From contig KN890751.1 of assembly GCA_000934455.1 (NCBI GenBank), positions 1 through 64,000 on the forward strand: a DNA stretch of 64,000 bases, written 5' to 3'. The translations under genes and the position numbers were made by a program. Under the pieces are notes generated by a model, which worked only from the letters and a program-made list of their open reading frames with translations, ran no database searches and had not been told where the DNA came from. Origin of the DNA: Apostichopus parvimensis. Lineage: Eukaryota; Echinodermata; Holothuroidea; Aspidochirotida; Stichopodidae. Below are positions 36,128-45,740 of the stretch, piece by piece (the stretch's first letter is position 1; every line of letters begins with the position of its first letter).

Positions 36128-37174
36128 GTAAGGACCCAATCAGGGTGCCATTGGGGGTGCCAAGACAGGTTTAAATTCTCTGCATAATAAACATTCCAAT
36201 AACTGCTCCGACTCAAACCAAGCCCTTACACCCCTGACTGCCTTCCTTCGGTTCGGTCGGTCGGCGGCGCTTACACCTTGCTTTTTAATGCCCAAGGCAC
36301 GTGCCAAGCCTAGCACCCCTCCATCATAATATTTTTAGACATGGAGTGATTAATGTCAGTGGGGTCAAAAGTTATACCTCTGCCGCTTCACAAGGGGGAG
36401 TTTTGCTCCTCATAAACCAGAAAAGGGTTGCTACAGAAAGTTTACCACATCCTTTCAAGCCCTGTCTGGGCTAGGTTTGGAGCTGATTCGGTTGTGTTTA
36501 TGTCATTAAAGGTCTCACCGCAAGATAATCATTCCGGAGAGTTTCTGACAGAGGAAGAAGCCGGCTTCCCCCAAGGAGATGCAAAAGTTGCTTCAAAAAG
36601 GAGAAAAAAAACATTTTGGCCATTGCTTTCCACTTTAGTGACCTTTTCATTATTAAATAATATCATAATCGTAATTGAATATTCATCACACGCTGATGAT
36701 GTGGCATCCCCCGAAAAAAATGAGAAAAATGGTTTAAGATTGATAGGAATGATACGTGAAGTACCCAGTATCTATGATACTCGGGGACAAAGCCTGTGTT
36801 TTATCTCAAGTAATTGTGTAAAAGAATTTTTTGGGGTTAAAATGGATTATCTTTATTTTCAATTTGGTAAGATAAAGCTAGAGTAGTGTGAAGACAGATT
36901 ACTGGTTTCATAACAAAAGAAAAAAAGCGCGAAGAAAAAGGAGAAAAAAAATTGGTGTAATCGAATAGTTAGTTTAATCTTAATCTTAAATTATTGAATG
37001 TTTTTCATTGATTTATGTCAGTTGTGATGCTTGGAACAAAGGAATTTGTTGATTATGTAAATATCTGTCTAGGACTCTTGTTTGGGTTAGTTAATTGTTT
37101 TATGTTTTTGAAGTGTTCTAATAGATTGGTTTGTTGTTGAGAATGTAAAGTTTTTTTTTTCTTTTCAAATTTAG

Positions 37175-37242
37175 GATAAGCTTAGCATGAGCTATGTATT
37201 ACTGTTCCTGAACACCACACTGTACCTTTGTGATGGCATGTG
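37175..37242 (+). CDS. weak candidate exon
   Basis: Acceptor 'ttttcttttcaaatttag' and donor 'catgtg|gtaact' bound 68 open bases reading DKLSMSYVLLFLNTTLYLCD then GM, with two bases left over. It is hydrophobic in the middle. It follows in phase from 36127. No homologue recognised. Confidence 0.15.
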
Positions 37243-37426
37243 GTAACTTCCAGATGCTAAAAGCGAAAGAAAGTTCTTTTTATAAATAACTTTTGATAAG
37301 GATCTGAGTTTGTTCTGTGGTAAAGGGTTCTGTGGTGTAGGGTTCTGCGGTTTAGGGTTAGGATAGCATTCATTTGTAATATAGAGGCAGTTTTATTATG
37401 ATATTTTTTGTACTTTTGTATTTCAG

Positions 37427-37501
37427 TGACATCTTATCATGTTCCTTGTCACACAGAAACAATAACAAAAAATACAATCAATAAATATTAAGAAGAATAA
37501 A
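37427..37501 (+). CDS. weak candidate terminal exon with polyadenylation signals
   Basis: After the acceptor 'gtacttttgtatttcag' the frame continues in phase for 18 codons to a TAA at 37482-37484. AATAAA hexamers lie at 37480-37485 and 37496-37501. If real, this would end the + strand candidate gene before the 115-bp repeat array. AATAAA is common in AT-rich DNA, and a 3' UTR this short would be unusual. Confidence 0.13.
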
Positions 37502-37929
37502 AAGCAAAAGCAAAAAATTTGGTTAGCCAATTTGTTTGTCCACAGTCCTGAATGGGTATGAAAGTTGATCTGGGTAATTTGAAGAAAATATGTGAAAAAC
37601 TGACTTAGATGATATCAACTTGTATTCATTTTATAAAGTAGTTGGTGCATTTCACAGCATACAGAAGGGGAGGTGGGGTACTGGTTCCTTATACAGTGGA
37701 GTCGCAGTAGTGTTTTAGGTTTCAGAGGTAATTTTGGTATCATTGAAGTAATACCTTAAAGCAGCATATAGGGCACTGGTTCCTAAAAAAGGCAAAATAT
37801 TAAAATAACAATGTTTTTACTTCTGCTAAGTTTAAGGTAAACCTGGACCAGTGAAGTAATAATTAGGTGCATTTTCATTTTCGTGTCACAATGAATTTGT
37901 AGTACCAACACAAGAAGCTGCATTAACTT

Positions 37930-39172
37930 TCCTATTACCTCCCTTCTGAGGGATACTGTAGTTATCTCTCTATTACAGAGAGATCTGCTGGTGTGATGTC
38001 ACTAATTTATCAGAACCACAGCAAAAAGCCGCTATAAGATCTCTGTGACTGACTTCTTGTGGATACTGTAGGCAAATTACCTGACCATTACGTCGCTATC
38101 TATTGGTGTGATGTCACTTATTTATCAGAACCATAGCAAAAAGCTGTTTTAAGTTCTCTCAACTTCTCTGTGCCTCCCTTCTTGTGGAAACTGTAGGCAA
38201 TTACCTGACCATTACATAGCTATCTGCTGGTGTGATGTCACTTATTTATCAGAACCATAGCAAAAAGTTGCTTTAAGTTCTCTGTACCTCTCATCTTGGG
38301 GATACTGTAGGCAATTACCTGACCATTACATAGCTATTATGCTGGTGAGATGTCACTAATTTATCAGAACCATAGCAAAAAGCCACTATGCATTCTCTGT
38401 GCCTCCCTTCTTGGGGATACTGTAGGCAACTACCCGCCTATTACAGAGCTATCTGCTGGTAAGATATCACTTATTTATCAGAACCATAGCAAATAGCCGC
38501 TTTAAGTTCTCTGTGCCTCCCTTCTTGGGGATACTGTAGGCAAATTACCTGACTGTTACATAGCTATCTACTTGTGTACTGTCACTTATTTATCAGAACC
38601 ATAGCAAAAGGCTGCATTAAGATCTCTGTACCTCCCTTCTTGGGGATATTGTAGGCAAATTACCTGACCATTACATAGCTATCTGCTGGTGAGATATCAC
38701 TTATTTATCAGAACCATAGCAAATAGCTGCTTTAAGTTCTCTGTGCCACCCTTCTTGGGGATACTGTAGGCAAATTACCTGACCATTACATAGCCATCTG
38801 CTGGTGAGATATCACTAGTTTATCAGAACCACAGCAAATAGCGGCTTCAAGTTCTCTGTACCTCCCTTCTTGGGGATACTGTAGGCAAATTACCTGACCA
38901 TTACACAGCTATCTGCTGGTGAGATATCACTTATTTACCAGATCCACAGCTTAAGCCGCTGTAAGATCTCTGTGCCTCCCTTCTTAGGGATACTATAGGC
39001 ATTTACCTGACCATTACAGAGCTATCTGCTGGTGAGATATCACTAGTTTATCACAACCATAGCAAATAGCCACTACAAGTTCTCTCAACTTCTCTGTACC
39101 TTTCTTCTTGGGGATACTGTAGGCAATTACCTGACTATTACAGAGTTGGATCTGCTGGTGAGGTGTCATGGT
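37930..39172. repeat. ~115-bp tandem repeat, about 11 units
   Basis: The unit contains 'cctcccttcttggggatac', 'tgtaggcaaattacctgacc', 'attacatagctatctgctgg', 'tgagatatcacttatttatc', 'agaaccatagcaaatagc' and 'gctttaagttctctgt'. Marks of 'gatactgta' fall about every 110-125 bases from 37952 to 39112. Outer units are more diverged. The array is not protein-coding in any frame. Confidence 0.95.
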
Positions 39173-39175
39173 CAC

Positions 39176-42100
39176 TGCTTACAGCCTTCATATAGAGGAT
39201 CAATTTATGACTGGGCAACACTCTCCTTGACATGTTTATAGGCACTTGTATGTATGACCATGTAACCATATGGCTGAATATCCCCATACCATGGGCATCT
39301 GTAGGAGGAGCAAAAGAAATGAATGGATAAACTTTTAGACCTCCCACCTTTATACTTCTATGAAGAGAACGCAATGGGAATCATTGACTTTCTCCATGGA
39401 CTAGGTTATACCGAAGACCTCTTCGTCGTAGGAAATAAGGTTTTGGTAGCAAAATGACGTAAAGTTGAATGTCATCTTGAAGGACGCAGAGAAACAAGCC
39501 ACGTGTGGGACCATGCAGCTGCTATGTTGAGTTAAAAAGTGTTATGAAACATCACATTGAAGTTGCTTTCCGGTAAACTGACACTTTCATGTCCCGTCTT
39601 CGTCGAGATGGATTTCATATCATTGCAGTATCTTTGTTTTTTATCTGAAGTAGTAACTTTGCTTCAAGTTGTGTTTGAACAGATGCTGGACGAATTCAAG
39701 CTTACATTATTATGCACAGAATAAATGTTAAAATGTGAAACACCATTGAATTATAGGTCTTCAACTCCTTTGGAGTCCCCTTTTCCTCCCCTATCCCATC
39801 CACCCTCCCCTCTCCCATCCCCCTACCCCCCCACTCTCTGCAAAACATTTATGGCATCAAACTGATAAATCACTTCTTGTAAACACTACCAATAAACTTG
39901 ATGCTTTTAAGTTTATCTTAGCAGAGGTGAAAAGGTCAACTACTTTGTGTTTTCGGGTTTAGTTATGCAATGCAAGGACAGAGTAGCTTTGTAACAATTT
40001 TACAAAACAAACTTTCAAACGTATAAATGAGCAGCAGAAAACCACTAAATCGGGTAAGGACCTGATCTTTCCTGTTAGCCAACCTGTCAGATTAAACACT
40101 ACTACAGTAGTTAGTATAGTAGTCTTTGTCTCAGGACGAGAACTAGCCCTCCCCTGGTTAAGCCAGAGGCGATCAGATTGGCGCTGTGACTGACTTTAAC
40201 ACTTTTAAGAGGTCAAGAGTTAACATTAACTTTGACCTCAGTAGTACTATTGTATATTAAACAGTGTAACTTTGTAGGATTTAACCTTCTGTATAAAGAC
40301 AGTGGTCAAAACCTGCTGGCCCAGTTTTAATATTAACAAAGAGAGGGAAAGAGAGAGAGATAACCTTGGCTTAATTATCGGACATGACATGACAAGGCTA
40401 ATGCTTTCTGAACTCTAGATCCATCACTTGAAAAATGGTTTATGATATAGAACAGTAATTTTTCATTCAGAGTGGAGGAGGGGTTATTTAGTAGATTCTA
40501 TGAAATGAGAATGGTGCTGTATCGAAGGTAGCATAGCAATAACGTTTCTTTTACTTGCTATTTCTCAACGATCACCCTTCTGTCATAGATGCCATCTTCA
40601 CTCGTCTCCCATTTTGCTTTGAAAGGACTATGTCAAGTAAATATTGAAACGTGGGAAGATCTTTTTTCGTTGGTGGGGTATATATATATCTCTGTAATGA
40701 GTGACATGTTGCAATTCCAAGGGGATGGAGGGTTGGCTAGGGAGGTAGGAGAACAGAGAGAGAGAGGAGAGGTGTAGAAGGGGCAAAGGGTTGGAAGTAG
40801 GGAAAGGTTGAGGAGTTAGAATCAATTTTGTGAATGTTATTGTATCACCATTGGACAATATTACAATGTTTATTAATGTTTATTATGTGTACCCAGCTGA
40901 TATTGCACTTCATCATCTGTTGGAGGCTAAATTGCTTCATTCCTCCACTATGCTTATAGCTGTGGCCTAAACGATGAGATGGCAACCACTTGTTTTTTTT
41001 TTCATTTTCTGGGGTGTTTTCAAGCCAAAAGATGGACCTTCAGACAAGAGTTAATCCTGATTGTCAGTTTTTAGCAAGATCCTTTTAATACCCCCGAGAT
41101 GATTCATCATGTACCCAATCGAAAACTCTGGTTGTCTCTGTTAGATCTTAAAAAGTTCACTCCAGAGGAATGCTGGGAATGGTAATTCGACCATGTGGCA
41201 CAACCTTGCATGATGATGTCAAAGACTTAAATTCAACTTCAGATCCAAATCTCACGTGGGTGTTCCATTGGATATCTAATCCACTTGTAAATGCCATTTT
41301 GTCTTCAACCTCCTAACCCCCTCAACCCCCCCCCCCCATCCGTCCTACTCATTATTAAATCAATTGTTATTATTTCCATTCAAAATCTGGGACAGTACTA
41401 ATTAACTGTGATATGGGTTTCATTCCCGTCCACGGCAAATGTTGCAGTCAGATTATAAGAAGACTCAGAGAGTTCTTTCCATGCTGACAACCCTCCGCCC
41501 ACAGGATGTGATCAACAAATGTTATGATTTAAAAAACTACCTTGCTTTTTTTCTCTCCGTCCTCGTAAAGTGCAGCCGAGCAGGGCTCGTGGATGCTCCG
41601 TAAATTGATTCAAGACATCGTCTTCCTCTGCACCTGACTGAATCTAATTTAAATTCCTCCACAAGCCGCCCTCCCCCATCAAAAAGAAGAAGGAAAAAAA
41701 CAGTGTATGGTAGATGCATTACTTTTATAATACCAGGTGAATGCCCTGGTAGACTGCTGCCGCTGCCCCATGCAAGTAGGGTTAATATTATGTCTTGGGA
41801 TTCACGCTGAAGAGATGATGGCATGGCCGGGCTCATCCCATATGTCGTTGCTTCACAGTTCACTAACAGATATCGGTTGCGATGAGGGGGGCATGAGGAA
41901 ACCTACCTCAATAAATTTGAGAAAAGAGTTTGGAAGACCAGGTGCTGTATTGTGGGCACTCCAGGTTATAGATCCTATGGGATTAGCAGATTATAACTTT
42001 AGAAACAATGATTGATCATCTCGAACAGTCTGTCGGAGCTCTCCCTTCTCCGGCTGAATTTAAACGGAATAGGTCAGACGGCGGATAACATGTATACATG

Positions 42101-43180
42101 CTCATTTGTTAATAGTCGTGTTACGTAGTTCGGTGCTCGTGTGGAGATACGGTATATACTGTACTGTCACCATAGAAGAAATCCCTCGTTAGAGATGGAC
42201 CCTACCCCTAGCGGTAAAAAAGGCTAACATCCACCAAAATGGTATAGATATATGCAGATTAAAGTTTTCAATGTAAGGGATAAAGGAGTCTAAACTTTAA
42301 ACAAATGTACATCACAGAGCAAGTCAAAAGGAACACATTACTGTAGTCCCAAACTTCCCATTTTGCTAGCTCGTTCCCTTGCTGAGGTAAATAATTTTGA
42401 AACTTGTTCAGATTTTCTTCAGATTTAATGGACATTGTGCAATAGTTTGTGATATCAAAGAGGGACAAACATCTCAAACTATCTTTGTTTTTTCATTATT
42501 TCCCTTGATGCAATGGTGAACCTCTGCATAATAGAAATCAGTGTTTAATTGTGATGAAGTCATGTGATCACACATTACCAATTGATATGACAACATCTTC
42601 TCACACAATTGAATTATTTTTCATATTCATTTCAATTTTAGTGAAGAACAAAAGCAACTGGTGGTGTGGTCCATGAATGACATCACAGATTACTGTGCAG
42701 TTGCACTTATCCGAATGAAGTGAATAAGACTGTTATATGTTATATCTCAACAACATGCTAAAAGAATTGAAGTTTGGTCAATTGTACTACGTTTCACAAA
42801 AGCTCTGTGTCTTATTTGCAAGAATTTAAGTGTTTCAGCAAACTTCAAGAACCTTGCTAAGAAGAAATAACAGTTTCCAAGAAGAATAAACATGCTGTAT
42901 TTCAAACGACAGAAATGTTTTAAAACATAAGCAGAAAAGATAAAAGTTCAATGGAGACATTAAAGTATGTTACTATACTTTTAATTTTAGTATAATGTCT
43001 AAAAAAAACTAAATTTCCCTAACAACAAACAATTTTTGCAAATAACATTGTTCACCTAACAAACTATGCAGAAACTGACTGTGACATTACAGTATAAGTC
43101 TAAGTCTAAGTCTGGTTTAAGCCCATGGATGACTGATTTAAAATGTATATTTTCTTCACAGGTGTCTCCAATCCGTATAC
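39176..43180. other. non-genic; GC-richer block at 41.5-42.1 kb
   Basis: No supported gene. There are C-rich tracts near 39776-39835 and 41325-41342, and purine-rich stretches near 40720-40790. Between about 41540 and 42050 base composition rises and open frames of 90-110 codons overlap on both strands without any domain signature. This could be a regulatory block upstream of the gene at 43.9 kb, but nothing demonstrates it. Confidence 0.35.
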
Positions 43181-43182
43181 AT

Positions 43183-43320
43183 GTGCACTTTTCCATCTAC
43201 ATAACCTACATTAATTGGTAACATGTTATTGCTACACCCCTCCCCCCTCCCTCTTTGACACACTGCAGGATCATCATCCATTTGCTCTTCATTTCGAATC
43301 TACCATTCAGATATCAAAAC
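43183..43320 (+). repeat. dispersed 'TTACCTGTCTCC' repeat, member 5 (3' part)
   Basis: 'tgcacttttccatctacata' then 'taattggtaacatgtt', a C-rich stretch and 'cgaatctaccattcagat'. Parallels 22440-22580. Confidence 0.55.
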
Positions 43321-43484
43321 ACCTTTGTTAGAGGTTTGCAACCAGAAATGTCTACTGTAGTTGGGTTCTTATTCCAGTTTTATTCTTATTGAATCACATA
43401 TTTGATCTTTGACCAAATTGTCTAAACATGAAGCAAGCAATGAAGTCATCCCTTGAATTTTCCATTCAGAATGTATGAATGAAT

Positions 43485-43614
43485 GTGTAAAAGTAAGTTG
43501 GCCTGAGGTTGCGATCCTAACAGGATCGAAACCTTCTGTTACTGACACTTTTCATTCAGCCTCTGAAGTAGATCCTGCTAGGATCGAAACGTCAGGCCAA
43601 CAATACTTTTACAC
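43485..43614. mobile_element. short element with inverted hammerhead-like ends
   Basis: The left end 'gtgtaaaagtaagttggcct' (43485-43504) is the reverse complement, with small differences, of the right end 'aggccaacaatacttttaca' (43594-43613). Each is followed inward by the same GATCC-loop-GGATC hairpin region (43513-43527 inverted, 43571-43585 direct). Only about 45 bases separate the two hairpins. The element sits in an (AATG)n environment on both sides. Best read as two opposed tails of one retroelement family, or a fold-back derivative. Confidence 0.6.
43559..43598 (+). ncRNA. hammerhead-ribozyme-like motif D (degenerate)
   Basis: 'gcct', 'ctgaagt', the hairpin 'gatcctgctaggatc', 'gaaacgtc', 'aggc'. 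Relative to the family the last base of the CUGANGA core is T. It is preceded by 'ttactgacacttttcattca', comparable to the leader of motif C, and followed by the shared tail with 'ggataggcagtttgct' and 'aacagttttgttttat'. Confidence 0.5.
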
Positions 43615-43675
43615 ATTCTCTCACACAGGCTCTTTAGTGGATAGGCAGTTTGCTAACAGTTTTGTTTTATTTAGA

Positions 43676-43735
43676 ATGAATGAATGAATGTATGAATGAA
43701 TGAGTGAGTGAGTGAGTGCATGAATGAATGAATGA
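43676..43735. repeat. (AATG/AGTG)n microsatellite
   Basis: Tandem 'aatg' with a central 'agtg' block, immediately 3' of the hammerhead-like tail. A short (AATG)n also lies on the left side of that element (43470-43485). Confidence 0.95.
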
Positions 43736-43739
43736 ATTT

Positions 43740-43833
43740 AAATTCAGAATGAAGAGACAGTGCTTGGTGGACATTGACCTGTTGTACAGTAGTTTAGGAA
43801 GATCGGAAAGTGCATTTTTCTTATCGCGGTCAG
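43740..43833 (+). other. candidate 5' UTR exon of the Gln-rich gene (5' end unknown)
   Basis: 'gcggtcag|gtaagtatcg' is a near-ideal donor (GT at 43834). It lies only 121 bases before a good acceptor ('tttttttccttttggcag', ending 43954) that opens the exon holding the Gln-rich coding sequence. All three frames of that exon are closed before the start codon, so this upstream segment would be untranslated. The 5' boundary shown is arbitrary, and no TATA box was seen. Note that the dispersed repeats also produce 'caggtaag' donors. Confidence 0.35.
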
Positions 43834-43954
43834 GTAAGTATCGGGGATGTTTATAACGAAACCAATAAGGTTTTTACGATTGTAGTGAGATTTTCTGCTA
43901 TCTTCAACTTGTTACAAGTTGTCTTGACGCCTTTCATTTTTTTCCTTTTGGCAG

Positions 43955-45179
43955 GAGAGTTGTTAATGAACCCTGTCGACAACATTTTCTGAAAGGGTTC
44001 TCCAGGTCGTAAACTGCAGTGGCAAGTCCTTGATGAATTTCAGAATGGAGGTTACCTCTGTGGATATGAGAGAGGTAAGATCTCCAGATGTTGCCATGGA
44101 TACTTCAGCAAACAGCCCCGAAGCAATGGCAATGTCTCTCTTCCAAGATCAGGATATGGAAGTGGCTGCTCATTCCCCTCAGGTGCAACCCTTGGTTTCC
44201 CAAGGCGAAAACCAAGGCGACCCCTTGGAGCAAATGATCCAGTCTATCCAAGTGGTCGATCAGCCCTTGCTTCATCAAGAACAACAACAACATCAACATC
44301 AGCATCAACATCAGCATCAACATCAACAACTGCCTCAGCAACAACAGCCGCAGCCAGTCAGTCAGGAAAATCTGTTGAAATTTGGGCAGGACATGAACAC
44401 AGGGGGTATTACATTAAACTGTGGTAATAACCAGACTGTTCAGAATCTTTTGGGCCAATTCTTAAACCCTATGGCCCAGCAGGCTCAAAATGGTACCCAC
44501 CATCTTATACAAGCCGCGGACGGTAGTTTCCAATTGATAAACACAAACGGCGGTATTTTGCAAAACCTACCGACCGGTTCGAACAACATCGCACTGACGA
44601 CAGACACAAACTCCGCTCCGGTCACGACCCCTTTCGTTCTGCAGCAGGCCAATCAGGCCGGAGCCACGCAACCTATGCTGTTGAATCCAAACACGTTTCT
44701 CTTAAACCCAGGAGCGACAGTGTCTCCACAGACTTTCATCCTGAACCCGATCGCTATACCAAATCAAGCCAATCAGACGGCCGCAAATAACACCACGTTC
44801 TTCGTCGCGTCTGCAAATCTCGGATCAGGGAACACCACTTTCTTAACAAACTTAAACGCCGCCCCGCTTCAGACGACCGTGGATGCAAATGCGGGCGGTG
44901 GCAACAACAATGCAACAGTACTCTTAACTGCACCGGCTAACGTCGGAGGAGACCCGAACGCAATCTTACTACAACCGGAAACCAAAACCAACAACGTGCC
45001 TGTCACCTCGACTTCTGTAGGTCCCGCTGACGTCAAACCTTTCAGCAACTCAGGGTTACGGAGGAGCCTCGGAACAAGGTCCTCTCAGAAGAAGACTGTT
45101 CAAGAACTTCTCAAGGAGGACGAACAGAAGAGGGTCCAAGTCGATTCGGAGGCTTTGGATCTGGAGAAGACTAGAGACA
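43955..45179 (+). CDS. first coding exon of a Gln/Asn/His-rich putative transcriptional regulator (partial)
   Basis: The exon runs from an acceptor ending at 43954 to a donor 'gagaca|gtgagtatt' (GT at 45180-45181). Translation most likely starts at ATG 44045, where the context 'agaATGg' is favourable; the in-frame ATG at 44033 has a poor context. This gives 378 codons plus one base. Residues 1-75 are acidic with Met, Ser and Pro. Residues 77-104 are a His/Gln tract encoded by tandem 'caacatcagcat' repeats. Residues from about 105 to 330 are rich in N, Q, T, L and P, with repeated L-N-P phrases ('FLLNPG', 'FILNPIA') and very few charges. Residues 334-378 turn basic then helical and charged ('RRSLGTRSSQKKTVQELLKE'). 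Such a layout is typical of Gln-rich activation regions of Sp, Oct or CREB-class factors; no DNA-binding domain is in this exon. Reading through the donor adds only SEY and a stop. I could not name the family. Confidence 0.85.
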
Positions 45180-45269
45180 GTGAGTATTAATGTTTTTTTT
45201 TCTATAGAGCGGAGAAATGACGTACCTAAAGTAGCATTGTTTGCAAGCGTCGTTGGTAGTGGGTATGAC

Positions 45270-45600
45270 AAGCCCGGTGCGCAATTATTAAAAAAAAATG
45301 CATTTATCGCAGGTTAACTCAGTTCATCGTTATCGACTGCTAAAGTGTGTTTTTCTTGAAAAACAGTCTTTCACGCCTATTGTGCAATAATTCAATAAAC
45401 TCAGCCAAAAGCAGGTTTTTTTCCAATAAACACAACTTTTTGTTAAACTCAGTTTGTCGACTTGGAAAACAACGTTTTTCAATTGATCTGCAAAACCATG
45501 TTTTTGAAAACTGTTTTTCGTGATAAACTCTCTTTATTGCTTGGAAAAACTGTGTCTATGGGCGATAAACTGAGTTTTTGCACATTGGACTTGCCATAAG
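45270..45600. repeat. degenerate 'aaaactgagtttatcg' repeat cluster
   Basis: Phrases such as 'gttaactcagttcatcg', 'gttaaactcagtttgtcg', 'gataaactctctttattg' and 'gataaactgagtttttg' recur in both orientations, together with 'ttggaaaac' words. The copies are short and diverged. The cluster sits in the intron directly after the Gln-rich exon. Confidence 0.5.
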
Positions 45601-45644
45601 TGGATGCTCTCTCTCCACCTTCAATCTACTTTGTTAGTTAACAG

Positions 45645-45740
45645 AGAAAATGGAGTGTTGGGTACAAGTTAAAGACTATGTGGACTGCTGCGACTGGGTA
45701 AACTCACAGAAAAAAATTACCTCTTTTGATCACATGACAG
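45645..45740 (+). CDS. alternative candidate second coding exon
   Basis: Acceptor 'tttgttagttaacag' and a strong donor 'catgacag|gtaagaca' bound 96 bases. Taken in the phase left by the Gln-rich exon, they read KKMECWVQVKDYVDCC, DWVNSQKKITSFDHMT and stay open. The acceptor is mediocre, and the Cys/Trp-rich content contrasts with the preceding exon. It is an alternative to 57847-57897. Confidence 0.2.

Noticed and set aside
36428-36886. 152-codon frame on the plus strand
   Set aside because: It starts at TTG, has no recognisable domain, no good splice sites at its ends and codon use like the surrounding DNA. It could be an exon, but I cannot support it.
41537-42015. Overlapping 92- and 108-codon frames on opposite strands
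   Set aside because: A higher-GC block lengthens frames on both strands; no domain, start context or splice support.
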